A DNA stretch of 64,000 bases from JAYEHL01 sp041653935 (GTDB lineage: Bacteria > Chloroflexota > Dehalococcoidia > E44-bin15). Of the stretch, positions 45,938-55,275 are shown in pieces (position 1 is the stretch's first letter; every line of letters begins with the position of its first letter). The DNA lies in NCBI GenBank assembly GCA_041653935.1, contig JBAZEO010000001.1, forward strand, positions 372,001 through 436,000, in the 5' to 3' direction. Both the position numbers and the translations under genes were made by a program. The notes under the pieces were generated by a model. It was not told the DNA's origin and did not search any database. It saw nothing but the letters and a program-made list of their open reading frames with translations.

Positions 45938-46675
45938 CTATTTATCTTTTCCCTTGGCCTCTTTCTCATGATGCATCATCTCATCATACCATTTTTTATG
46001 ATGACCCTCGGCGTAATGCGCAGAAACCATGCCGTTCACCATCGACCAGAAGATGCCGCGCATCTTGGGATGGAACACGGACAAATAAACATGAACCAGG
46101 GCCATGGCAAAAAGCGCAACCATTCCCAATGCGTGGAACGCGGCCGCCCACATGAATGCGCCCTGTGGAATAACGCCCTTGAAGAACATCATCAGCGCAC
46201 CAGTGATTACCATGAGCGCTCCTGCTCCAAGGACTATCAGCCACCACAGCTTCTGTCCTGTATTCATGTGTTCCTGAGGAGGCATCTTATCCTCTTTGCC
46301 GAAGAAATAGTATGGAACTGCAGCCATAGCCCATTTAATATCAGCCATACCCCACTTGAATGCGAACTTGATTCCTTCTATAGAACCCTTAAGGTTAAGC
46401 ACGAAGAATACGGCCGCCCAGCCGACAACTACTATAGCCGCAATATGATGGAACAAAGTGCTAATGCCACCTTGCGCTGCACGTCCAAACACAGGGACGA
46501 AGAGGAACATACCCGTGATGAACAATGTGGTCCATGTTATCGCAGTTACCCAGTGCAGTATTCTCACCTGCTTGGTATATCGCGGCAGTAACCTCTCACC
46601 GGGAATTGGTTTAGGCCCAAAAAGAACCTCCGGCACGGGAGTCGAGCTAGCCTTAGATTTAGCGCTAGTCGTCAT
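45938..46675 (-). CDS. fdhC: Formate dehydrogenase gamma subunit, membrane cytochrome b556
   Basis: 245 residues with four membrane segments and His residues suited to ligate two b hemes (ILHWVTAI, LFHHIAAI, FHALGMVALF, LVHVYLSVFHPKMRG). It accepts electrons from the beta subunit and reduces a membrane quinone, anchoring the enzyme on the outer face. It begins one base after fdhB ends. Confidence 0.92.
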   Translation of the reverse strand: MTTSAKSKASSTPVPEVLFGPKPIPGERLLPRYTKQVRILHWVTAITWTTLFITGMFLFVPVFGRAAQGGISTLFHHIAAIVVVGWAAVFFVLNLKGSIEGIKFAFKWGMADIKWAMAAVPYYFFGKEDKMPPQEHMNTGQKLWWLIVLGAGALMVITGALMMFFKGVIPQGAFMWAAAFHALGMVALFAMALVHVYLSVFHPKMRGIFWSMVNGMVSAHYAEGHHKKWYDEMMHHEKEAKGKDK

Positions 46676-46676
46676 A

Positions 46677-47465
46677 CTATTCCCCCTTACTCTTCAGCTT
46701 GATCTTTCTTTGCGCAATGACGTAGTTCAATCCGAGACCGAGAACAACAACGCCCGCCGCCGCCCAGCCCACCGGCCGTATAATGTCCTGCCATACCGTG
46801 GAAGATATCGGCACTTTCGGATTCTCAGGCAAGCCATAAACAGAGGGAGAATCCTGGAGCACATACATTACGTGCAAGCCGCCGAGCTCGCTTTCGCCGT
46901 AGAGAACAGCGTTGGGATACTTCGACTTGAGTTGTGTAACTCTTGCACTGCCTGCTGCCAGCAGTTCATCCCTGTCGCCAAAGCTTAGTGCACCCGGCGG
47001 ACAAGACTTGACGCAGGCCGGAATATGGCCGTTTGTGATACGATCCTGGCAAAGCACACACTTGTTCGCATGCCTGATGCCCACTATGCTGCCGCTTGTG
47101 CGAGGCACATCGAATGGACAAGCCTCGACGCAGTAGCCACAGCCGCTGCACTTCCCTTTATCGTATGCTACAAAACCAAGCTCATGATGGTACAACGCCC
47201 CTGTCGGACATACATCAACACATGCGGCTTCCGTGCAGTGCATGCAGCTCCGCCGCCCGAACAACTGCTTTAAATCCTGGGGTTCGCCCACTTCAAAGAA
47301 CTGCATCTTAAGCCAGGTATCAGCTGAAAGATCTGGAGGATTCTCAATAGTGCCTCTATTAGTGGTTTTCTCAGCCTTGAGGTCATTCCACTCTTTGCAG
47401 GCCACCTGGCATCCACGGCAGCCCATGCATTTTGTAGCGTCATATAGTATCGCTTTATCTGCCAT
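46677..47465 (-). CDS. fdhB: Formate dehydrogenase beta subunit (4Fe-4S)
   Basis: 262 residues with four [4Fe-4S] motifs: CMGCRGCQVACK, CMHCTEAACVDVCP, CSGCGYCVEACP and CVLCQDRITNGHIPACVKSCP. A C-terminal membrane anchor (VGWAAAGVVVLGLGLNYVI) follows, as in FdnH. It carries electrons from FdhA to the cytochrome. AGGAGG fits the ATG at 47465. Adjacent to fdhA with a 12-base gap. Confidence 0.93.
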   Translation of the reverse strand: MADKAILYDATKCMGCRGCQVACKEWNDLKAEKTTNRGTIENPPDLSADTWLKMQFFEVGEPQDLKQLFGRRSCMHCTEAACVDVCPTGALYHHELGFVAYDKGKCSGCGYCVEACPFDVPRTSGSIVGIRHANKCVLCQDRITNGHIPACVKSCPPGALSFGDRDELLAAGSARVTQLKSKYPNAVLYGESELGGLHVMYVLQDSPSVYGLPENPKVPISSTVWQDIIRPVGWAAAGVVVLGLGLNYVIAQRKIKLKSKGE

Positions 47466-47477
47466 CATTTTCCTCCG

Positions 47478-50400
47478 TTATGCCTTCTCTATATTACAAA
47501 GGAAAGTTTTGAATTCAGGTATCGACGAATTGGCATCGCCGACACTTGGGGTCAGGACGTTGCCGCTGTCTCCTGTGGACAGACCTGAGTAACCCCAGTG
47601 GTTCAGGATCCCGATATGATGAATGGTCTGGCCATTAACCTCCATCCCTGCGAAACGCTTTGTGACCACGGCTACCGCCTCGATCGATCCTCTGGCCGTG
47701 GAAACCTTGACCTTATCGCCTTTCTCGATGCCCAGATCAGATGCCAGATCCTCGCCGAGCTCCACATACATATTTGGCTGGAGCTCATTAAGCCACGGCA
47801 GGTTCCTGGTAAAAATACCTGTCTGCCAGTGTTCGGTGCAGCGATAAGTTGTTCCCACATAGGGGTACTGGTCCGCCGTGCCCTTCGGATTCTGATCCAC
47901 ACCATCGATGGGGAAGCCCTTGCCGGTGTAAGCCGCGGGATCATTCAATGTGCCGTGCCCGATGGGATTGGCGCTGAACGGCGTCTCCCACGGCTCATAG
48001 TGCTCAGGCAACGGCCCGTCGTTCATGGTAGCCCCACCCCAGAGATGTGACATCCCGTCCGCATTCATTATAAAAGGAAGGATCCTCTTGATCGTAGTAA
48101 CTTTTGTTATAGGATCTGTAGCGTTAGTCTCCAGACCTATGGGACCATACGAACCGAAGCCATCGACCACGTCGCCGATCCACTTCTTGTTGGCCGCATC
48201 CCAGCTGAGAACGGCACGGCTCGGATCCCAGGCATTGCCGTTCAGGTCCATGGATGCACGGTTATATATGATGCGGCGGTTCACCGGCCAGCTCCACGCC
48301 CAATTGGGATACAGGCCGATGGGATGCGTGGCTGAATCCGCCGTGCCGCGCTTCCTTAATCTGTTGATAACCTTAACTCCAGCGACCTCGGTGAGAAGCC
48401 CTGTAAAGTTCTCCAGCTCCGCAGCGCTGGCCTTGGAATACTGCTGGGAGTATATCCAGTTGCCGCAAGTGGTACTGCCATTAGCCTGCAGGTGCAGGAA
48501 GCTATCTACCAGCTCACCAGCAGTGTAAGCCCTGCCGCTGGCAGTGAACGCCTGAAGGGCCTTGCCATTTATCTCCTGAGCCACTTCGTCGGCGGTCACA
48601 GGCTGAGCATAATCCCAGGTTAAATTAGTTATAGGGTCAGGGAACACGCTGTTGATATCTTCTTCGTATAAAGCCTTCACAGCCCTCACGACTTCATCCA
48701 TAATTTCCAGATCGGGCATGGCCTCGCCGGGCGCATCCACTGCCTTATAGCGCCACTGTGCCACACGGCTGCTGTTGGCAATGCTGCCCTCTTTCTCGTA
48801 AGAACCCGCCGCCGGCAGAAGGAATACTTCGGTATCGATCGTCGTTGAATCAACTCCCGGCCTCTTCCAGAACTCGGCGGTCTCTGTCACCCATAGATCG
48901 GAGCAGACCATCCACTCGAGTTTGGCCAAGGCATTGCGCGCGCCAAGAGATGTAGGCCCTCCCGACGCCGGATTCTGGCCCCATATCATCAATCCTTTGA
49001 TGGTGCCTGCGCCGATAGACTCTATCATCCCTACATGTGTATAGTTCTGGCCGCTGGCCTTCATCTTGGGCAGATAGTGGAAGCTGACGCCCGGGTCGGT
49101 ATCCTTCCACCACGATTTAAGCAGACTTACTACATATTTAGGAGTGTGCTGCTTCCAGTTCGAGGAGCTTCCGCCGACGCCCGTTGGATTAGTTACCGCG
49201 ACAGGGGTAACTCTCTTCAGATACCCGCTATCCCTGGTCCAAACGCCGCTGGAGTTTTTGGTTCCCAACTCCGTATCGGTATCGTTCGGCGCTCCAATGT
49301 AGGCAGGGATGATATGAGAGAGCAGCGCAAAATCTGTGGAGCCCTGCACATTCGACGTACCGCGCAGCGCGTTGATGCCGCCGCCGGCGATGCCCATATT
49401 ACCCAGCAAACTCTGCAGTATGGAAAAAGCCCGGATGTTTTGTGAGCCATACGTATGTTGAGTTATTCCCATGGCATACATCATTGTGCCGGCCTTGTTC
49501 CTTGCTCCGGTCTTGGCGTACTCGGCATAGACCTCGGTGAGCTTTTCCTGAGGTACGCCTGTGATCTTCGAGACCGTGGCCAGGTCGTAGCGCTTATAAT
49601 GCTCGTGCAGCAATCGCAGCACGCAATTCTCATTAAGATCGCCCCAGGCTGTATCCTGGTCATCGTTAGCCCGGTTGCCCCAGCCGCTCCAGTTAGTTGT
49701 AAGCAGCTTCTGCTCCGCGCTGGGACTTGTGTCACCTTCATAGTTCCATGCTGTTTTATCGTATTTCTTCGTATCAGCATTCCAGCCGCTGAAGAGACCA
49801 TTGTTGTCTGCAGGCAGCACCTGATCCTTGACGATATACGCGGCATTGGTATACTGCGAGACATATTCCGTGTTGTAATTCTCGGGGTTCTTCCTCATAT
49901 CCTCGAGAATGTAGTGGATCATGCCGCCGATGAACGTTATATCCGTGCCGGACCTGATACGTACATAAATATCAGCTTTTGCCGTAGTATGGTTTTGACG
50001 CGGGTCGACGGAGATGAGTTTTGCCCCCCGCTCCTCCATGGCCCTGGTCACCCACCTGAATGATATAGGGTGGTTCTCCGCCGCGTTGGAGCCGATGATC
50101 ATGATGCAGTCCGCATTCTTGATATCGACCCAGTGGTTGGTCATTGAGCCTCTGCCGAACGACTCTGCCAGAGCCGCTACAGTGGAGGAGTGTCAAAGAC
50201 GGGCGCAGTGTTCAACATAAACAATCCCCAGCGCGCGAGCCATCTTAACAGCTAGATAACATTCCTCGTTATCCAGCTCTCCGCCGCCGAGCTGGGCGAT
50301 CGCCTCGCAGCGATTGACCGTCTTGCCATTCGCATCCTGGGTAACGAAGTATTGGTCCCTGGTACTCTTAATCTTGTGAGCGATCTTTTCGATCGCATCT

Positions 50401-50774
50401 TCCCAGGTTATCTCCGTCCAGTCTTTTGCTCCCGGCGTTCTGTGCAGGGGCTTAGTGAGCCGCCACGGGTTTATCTCCCCATCGACCTGGTGTATCTGTC
50501 CAATCGCCTGCCCCTTGGGGCACAGCGTGCCCTGGTTCACGGGATGGTCTGGATCGCCCTCCATATTGACCAGCTTTCCATCTTCGACGGCCGCGATGGC
50601 GCCGCAGCCGACGCCGCAGTAACAACAGATCGTGGTGGTTTCACCGATGACCTGTTTATGCAGCTGGATCGGAGATGAAGACAGCTCCTGCTTCCAGTTT
50701 CCCCCTTTTAACAAAACAAATCCGGCTGTACTGGCGCCGGACAATTTGAGGAAACCTCTTCGAGTCAGTTCCAT
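47478..50774 (-). CDS. fdhA: Formate dehydrogenase alpha subunit, selenocysteine-containing, Tat-exported
   Basis: 1098 residues read through an in-frame UGA at 50193-50195 as selenocysteine 194. N-terminal twin-arginine signal MELTRRGFLKLSGASTAGFV. Cluster ligands C50-x2-C53-x3-C57 and C85, then ARL-Sec-HSSTVAALAESFGRGSMTNHWVDIKNAD, which matches the catalytic loop of FDH-N enzymes (Mo/W-bis-MGD). An ATG with AGGAGG six bases upstream begins the gene. A hairpin starts about 18 bases after the UGA. Without read-through it would appear as two genes, 193 and 888 residues long. It opens fdhABC-fdhE-tatABC. Confidence 0.95.
50160..50176 (-). promoter_or_regulatory. Candidate bacterial SECIS hairpin in fdhA
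   Basis: On the minus strand CGGCTCT-GGC-AGAGTCG forms a 7-bp stem, including one G-U pair, beginning about 17-18 bases after the UGA codon. The position and small loop suit a SelB-binding bSECIS element. Confidence 0.6.
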
Positions 50775-50814
50775 CAGTTACCTCCTACATTACCACAGAT
50801 AACGATATATCTAA

Positions 50815-50897
50815 TGTAATGCTCTCCTTTCCAAACACGGGAGGCACGGAGATTTCTCTCCCTACCCTCGAGGCCTCAGCCTGCCGGCTGCTCTCCA
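50815..50897 (-). promoter_or_regulatory. Candidate structured leader (possible molybdenum/tungsten-cofactor riboswitch) of fdhA
   Basis: The 316-base gap upstream of fdhA contains, on the minus strand, a CAGCC/GGCTG hairpin, a GGAGA-GAAA-TCTCC stem closed by a GNRA tetraloop, and a GAGGG...CCTCCC outer pairing followed by TTTGGAAAGG. GNRA loops and a GCCTCCC block are features I associate with Moco RNAs, but I cannot confirm a match. The rest of the gap is AT-rich and unremarkable. Confidence 0.4.
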
Positions 50898-51090
50898 TAT
50901 CTAACTATATAGATTTAGGCTAAACAGCTCGAAGAGACCTGTACACTATGACTTTAATCGATATTAGATTCGCTTATCAGATTTTAAGGCGCTAAAGAAT
51001 TTATTATCCTTTGTGAAAATTGTAACATACCGTAGTTAGCAACGTGTCAATACCTGCATAAGCTATTCAACAATAATGGTACTAATATAA

Positions 51091-52455
51091 TCACTTTTGC
51101 GTCACGATATGTGATAAGCAACTTATCAATAGCTCATCCTCTTCGGGCAATACAGTGCGAGGATCGAGGATCAGGTTGTTCTCTTCGATTCGGACGATGA
51201 TGGAAGGATTCCCTTTGCGAAGCTCGTCAGCAAGCTTCTGAGTCTTGCCTCCGCAATCGATACTTACCAGTCGGGTGGACAGAGTGCCGCCGGGGATGCT
51301 GCCGCCTCCGATCATGGATCGTCCATCGATAACCGACGCAGCCTTGCCGATGGCCTTGCACCACTTCCGAGCCCGCTTATCGATATCTCCGACCGGCATC
51401 GATATCATGCGCCACACCGGGATATTACTCTCAGCTTCACCTTTAATATAATGAATCAGGGTTGCTGCTAAGCCAGCTAATCTCACTTTGTCGATGCGCA
51501 CTGCCCGCGCCAGCGGATGCTTGCGCAGCTTCGCCACCAGCTCTTCCCGCCCGACGATGATGCCGGCCTGCGGCCCGCCCAGCAGCTTATCGCCGGAGAA
51601 CATGACCAAACCGACTCCGGCCTTAATACTGTCTTGGACTAGAGGCTCATATTCAAGACCGAACCGGGTTGTATCAACCAGGCATCCGCTGCCGATGTCG
51701 TCCAATACGGGGATGCCATGATGTTTCCCCAGAGCAACCATATCCCCAATCACCACAGATTCAGCGAAGCCAACCACCTTGAAATTGCTGGAGTGCACCC
51801 TGAGCAGGGCAGCGGTGCTTGTAGCTATCGCGTCCTCGTAGTCCGTAATATACGTTCGGTTCGTAGTGCCGACCTCGATAAGTTTGGCGCCGCTCTGCCT
51901 CATCACATCCGGTATACGGAACCCGCCGCCGATCTCAACCGCCTGACCGCGCGAGACGATCACTTCTTTTCGTTTGGCCAGAGCGCTCAAAGCGAGGAGC
52001 ACAGCGGCCGCGTTGTTGTTTACGACTAGAGCCGCCTCGGCGCCTGTCAACCTGCATAGCAGCGATTCGACATGCACCTGCCTGGAGCCCCGCTTGCCGT
52101 CATCGAGATCAATCTCCAGGTTTACATAACTGCTAGAGCATTCCTGCATAGCAGCTATTGTCTCTGCACTCAGAGGTGCTCTGCCAAGATTCGTGTGGAG
52201 GATAACACCCGTCGCGTTGATAACGGGACGGAGGCTGATGCTGGCTAGTGAGGAAACTCGACTGCAGATCGAAATGACAATTTCATCGAACGACGGCGCG
52301 AGCTCGCCACCTTTTAATCTCATTCGAGCCTCGTCCAGATACTCCCGAGCGACCTGCAATACGGTAGGGCGGGAATACGCCTTCTCGCAGCGCACGACGC
52401 GTACATCGGAGAGAATCTTATCGACACTGGGAAGGCTGCGAAATTCCTTTTTCAT
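51091..52455 (-). CDS. selA: L-seryl-tRNA(Sec) selenium transferase
   Basis: 454 residues. Family blocks are clear: LRPVINATGVILHTNLGRAPLS, the EVGTTNRTYITDYEDAI segment, LDDIGSGCLVDT and the PLP-lysine region MFSGDKLLGGPQAGIIVG. SelA converts Ser-tRNA-Sec to Sec-tRNA-Sec with selenophosphate from SelD. It is divergent from the structured RNA and yedF-selD-selB genes on the other strand and lies downstream of fdhA's promoter region. Confidence 0.95.
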   Translation of the reverse strand: MKKEFRSLPSVDKILSDVRVVRCEKAYSRPTVLQVAREYLDEARMRLKGGELAPSFDEIVISICSRVSSLASISLRPVINATGVILHTNLGRAPLSAETIAAMQECSSSYVNLEIDLDDGKRGSRQVHVESLLCRLTGAEAALVVNNNAAAVLLALSALAKRKEVIVSRGQAVEIGGGFRIPDVMRQSGAKLIEVGTTNRTYITDYEDAIATSTAALLRVHSSNFKVVGFAESVVIGDMVALGKHHGIPVLDDIGSGCLVDTTRFGLEYEPLVQDSIKAGVGLVMFSGDKLLGGPQAGIIVGREELVAKLRKHPLARAVRIDKVRLAGLAATLIHYIKGEAESNIPVWRMISMPVGDIDKRARKWCKAIGKAASVIDGRSMIGGGSIPGGTLSTRLVSIDCGGKTQKLADELRKGNPSIIVRIEENNLILDPRTVLPEEDELLISCLSHIVTQK

Positions 52456-52512
52456 AATTGTTTAATTCGCATGCAATGTAGCATACCACTCGAAGACTGT
52501 CAACGAGCTTTA

Positions 52513-52542
52513 TTGACAGCTCTGCCCGACAAAGCCTACAAT
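52513..52542 (+). promoter_or_regulatory. Strong sigma-70-type promoter
   Basis: TTGACA (52513-52518) and TACAAT (52537-52542) with an 18-base spacer. It would start transcription near 52549, in front of the structured RNA at 52549-52885. Confidence 0.8.
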
Positions 52543-52548
52543 TCTTTC

Positions 52549-52885
52549 GGGATAAATTTGAGGACAGAGAGGGGGTGATATCAATGTACCATCGCAAAAC
52601 GTGAGCCTCCAAACGACTGGAAGCGTGGCTTCCGTATTATCTGGAATCAAAATTTAAAGGAGGTTGTTGTGACTCGTGTGACACGGATCATGACGCCGGG
52701 TACGTTGATCTTTGCCTCCGTCTTACAATATATCAGACTTGAGGCTATCGGGGTTGTCCCCGGCAGCTTATCTGCCGCACAGGAATTTAAGGAAAATCGG
52801 GCTAGAGGTTTCACTACCCTAGTCCGATTCTTTTTGGTGATGTCCGCTCCAACCCCTGCTACGCTTCGCTGGAGAAGCTTTTTTT
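52549..52885 (+). ncRNA. Candidate structured non-coding RNA or leader with tandem hairpins and two terminators
   Basis: The region carries a series of hairpins: GGAAGC-GTG-GCTTCC, CGTG-TGA-CACG, a long GCCTC...GAGGC stem with an inner GTCT/AGAC pair, GGGG-TTGT-CCCC, GGCAG-CTTAT-CTGCC, and an AATCGG...CCGATT stem followed by CTTTTT at about 52795-52835. A second terminator, GCTTC-GCTGGA-GAAGC then TTTTTTT, ends at about 52885, 44 bases before the next start codon. A 72-codon frame over the region has no ribosome logic beyond an internal AAAGGAGG and spans the hairpins, so I treat it as noncoding. It could be a riboswitch for the genes downstream or a stand-alone RNA. Confidence 0.55.
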
Positions 52886-52928
52886 AACATTAGTTAAAAG
52901 TTGAAATACAAATAATAGGAGATAAACA

Positions 52929-53306
52929 ATGAAAATAACCAAAGAAATGCAACAAGCCGTTGATGAGATCGCTAAAGTACAAGGATACATCTGCCATGGG
53001 CTGATAAACTACCAGAAGGGCGTTTCCGCGATCAATGAAGACTCGGATCCTAACGAAAAATCTAATTATTTTCCTCAGCAGTGCACTGCCATTATGAAGA
53101 CACTTGGTAATTCTCTTGGAAACCTAAACGGCGGCTCACCGAATAAATTAACCGTTGAAGCTTCCAAAATGACCATGATGATCTTCCCCGTTAATGAAAC
53201 CTACTTCTGCGGAGTCGGTCTCCAACCCGGAACACCTACAAGCACTGCTGAAAAAAAGCTTGAAACATTGAGATCGGCTTTCCGATCCGCCCTTAAAGCT
53301 AAGTAA
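52929..53306 (+). CDS. Uncharacterised small protein linked to selenium genes
   Basis: 125 residues, alpha/beta by composition, with no signal peptide or membrane helix. It contains QQCTAIMKTLGNSLGNLNGGSPNKLTVEASKMTMMIFPVNETYFCGVGLQPG, which loosely recalls roadblock/profilin-like folds. GGAG precedes the ATG. It is the first coding gene after the candidate structured RNA and 29 bases before yedF, so it is probably co-transcribed with selenium-metabolism genes. Function unknown. Confidence 0.7.
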   Translation: MKITKEMQQAVDEIAKVQGYICHGLINYQKGVSAINEDSDPNEKSNYFPQQCTAIMKTLGNSLGNLNGGSPNKLTVEASKMTMMIFPVNETYFCGVGLQPGTPTSTAEKKLETLRSAFRSALKAK

Positions 53307-53335
53307 CTAGAACGATAAGATTTAGGAGTAATATA

Positions 53336-53917
53336 ATGCCAAATGCTAAAACGGTTGATGCGCGAGGGCTCCCTTGCCCCCGTCCGGTCATCGAGACTAA
53401 GAAGGCTCTGGGGGAGATCGAAAAGGGATCGATCACCGTCATTGTGGATAGGCCTGAAGCCAGAGACAACGTACAGCGTTTCGCCAAAAGCCAGGGCTGC
53501 AAAGTTAAGGTATCGCAGAAAGAAGGTATATTTCGCATCGCTATCAGCAAAACAAAAACAACGCAGGTTGAAGCCAAGAGGAACGATATCGTGATTCTTA
53601 TTACCGGAGACCAGTTTGGCACAGGTGATGAAATACCTTGTAAGAAACTGATGAAGTCTTTTCTTGAGACACTCTGTGATAGTGAAGCCAAACCGGCTAA
53701 AATAATACTCATGAACAGTGCGGTTAAGCTGGCTGCCGAGGGCTCCGACGTTCTGGAGGCTCTGCTGTCACTGGAGGAAAACGGGGTTGAGATATCCTCC
53801 TGCGGCACATGTGTGGATTATTACCAGCTCGGTAATGTTCTAAGAGCGGGAAAGATGAGCAACATGTATGACGCGATACAATCGCTCATGTCTGCGGAAA
53901 AAGTCATAAAGATTTAA
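53336..53917 (+). CDS. yedF: YedF-family selenium metabolism protein
   Basis: 193 residues with two parts. The N-terminal TusA-like domain (1-75) has the active-site GLPCPRP motif (Cys14). A DsrE-like C-terminal domain (80-193) includes LSLEENGVEISSCGTCVDYY. This domain pair is the sulfurtransferase-like protein commonly linked to selD in anaerobes, proposed to handle reduced selenium for selenophosphate synthesis. Its position 302 bases upstream of selD supports that role. Confidence 0.92.
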   Translation: MPNAKTVDARGLPCPRPVIETKKALGEIEKGSITVIVDRPEARDNVQRFAKSQGCKVKVSQKEGIFRIAISKTKTTQVEAKRNDIVILITGDQFGTGDEIPCKKLMKSFLETLCDSEAKPAKIILMNSAVKLAAEGSDVLEALLSLEENGVEISSCGTCVDYYQLGNVLRAGKMSNMYDAIQSLMSAEKVIKI

Positions 53918-54219
53918 TGCCCCGCAGGGGCGGGTTTGAAACCCGCCCCTACACGATTGATCCAAAAAATGAGAGACCTATTTCGGTAAATAAATATAGA
54001 GGTGCAGGAGACTTATCTCCTGCCAGGGTTCTAGGGGTGTCCCCTAATTTTAAAAGTCCCCCAAAGTATGAGGGACTAACAGGGGGTTTGGATATTGTTT
54101 CCCCCACGATTTAGAGATATTAGGGGGTTCATAGAACCATCCTAAATTAAGATTGTACCCACCTATTCAAGGTGATATCATAGGCCAATGGCACTCCTTA
54201 CAATATTGAGGAGGTAGTA
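53918..54219. repeat. Intergenic repeats between yedF and selD
   Basis: A GGGCGGGTTTGAAACCCGCCC palindrome (about 53930-53949), a GAGGTGCAGGAGACTTATCTCCTGCC...GGGGGTTTGG unit (about 54000-54092) and a partial GTTTCCCCC unit. The last 30 bases hold GAGGAGGTAGTA, the selD ribosome site. Confidence 0.7.
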
Positions 54220-55272
54220 ATGGGCGACAAGGTAAAAAAGAGGCTTACCGAGACCGTCCGCGGTGCGGGTTGAGCCGCCAAAATAGGTCCGTCGGACCTG
54301 ACAAAAGCCCTGTGCGGGCTTGAGATGATGCGCGACGAGAACGTACTGGTCGGGTTGGAGACCGGCGACGATGCCGGCGTGTATCGGTTGAGCGATGATC
54401 TGGCTATAATCCAGACCGTCGATTTCATCACGCCCATCGTGGACGATCCGTACGCCTTCGGCCAGATAGCCGCAGCCAACTCCCTGAGCGACGTCTACGC
54501 TATGGGAGGTACGCCCATTACCGCCATGAACATCGTTTGTTTTCCTATCAACAGCCAGGAGATCTCGACGCTGAGCGAGATACTGCGCGGCGGGCTGGAC
54601 AAGCTGAAGGAGGCCGGCGTAGCGCTCATCGGCGGGCACAGCGTATCGGACGATGAGCTCAAATATGGCCTGTCGGTAACCGGGATCATCCACCCCTCGC
54701 AGATACTGAAAAGAAACAGTCCGCGCGCCGGCGACAAGCTCATCCTGACCAAGCCCATCGGCACCGGCATCGTGGCCACGGCGATCAAGGGCGGCGAAAC
54801 AGACGCAAAAAACATCGAGCCGGCGGTGCACAGCATGACCGCACTGAACAAAAAGGCCGCCGAGCTCATGCGCACTGCCGACGTTCACGCATGCACGGAT
54901 GTGACGGGCTTCAGCCTGATGGGCCACGGCTACGGTATGATAGCCAATAGCAAACTGGGCATGGAGATAAACGTATCTTCCATACCGATCTTCGCCGCCG
55001 CCAGGGAGTTCGCGACAATGGGATTCGTGCCGGGAGGCGCGCGGCGCAACATGGAATACTATCGCAGCCATATAGAGCAGGCCCACGAGATAAGCGATGA
55101 GATGCGGGATATACTATTCGATCCGCAGACCTCGGGCGGACTGCTCATGGCCATACCTCCAGACAAAGCCGAAGGGCTGCTGAAAAAGCTGCGCAGCAGC
55201 GGCATCAAAGAGGCAGCCATCATCGGACAGATAGTAGATAAACCTAAGGGCAAAATCGTTTTACGCGGGTGA
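54220..55272 (+). CDS. selD: Selenide, water dikinase; itself a selenoprotein
   Basis: 350 residues when the in-frame UGA at 54271-54273 is read as selenocysteine 18 (GAG-Sec-AAKIGPSDL). In other SelD proteins this position is Cys or Sec and is catalytic. A strong GAGGAGG ribosome site sits before the ATG, and the downstream frame shows the SelD body (GDDAGVYRL, TVDFITPIVDDP, ANSLSDVYAMGG, GGHSVSDDE). Without read-through the gene would seem to start at the internal ATG 54325. SelD makes selenophosphate from selenide and ATP. It is followed by selB after four bases. Confidence 0.95.
54286..54300 (+). promoter_or_regulatory. Candidate bacterial SECIS hairpin in selD
   Basis: AGGTCC-GTC-GGACCT is a perfect 6-bp stem with a GTC loop, 12 bases after the UGA. 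Its position and loop resemble bacterial SECIS elements and the fdhA hairpin. Confidence 0.62.
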
Positions 55273-55275
55273 AAA

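Noticed and set aside
50193..50195. UGA in fdhA as a nonsense mutation splitting the gene
   Set aside because: The codon sits at the catalytic Sec position, is followed by a hairpin, and the full Sec machinery is adjacent.
52669..52887. A 72-codon frame between selA and the selenium genes
   Set aside because: It runs through several strong hairpins and a terminator. The GTG start has AAAGGAGG upstream, but the product shows no recognisable domain and the RNA structure explains the sequence better.
54220..54325. selD starting at the ATG at 54325
   Set aside because: That start would remove the catalytic Sec/Cys region; the upstream ATG has a strong ribosome site and an in-frame Sec UGA.
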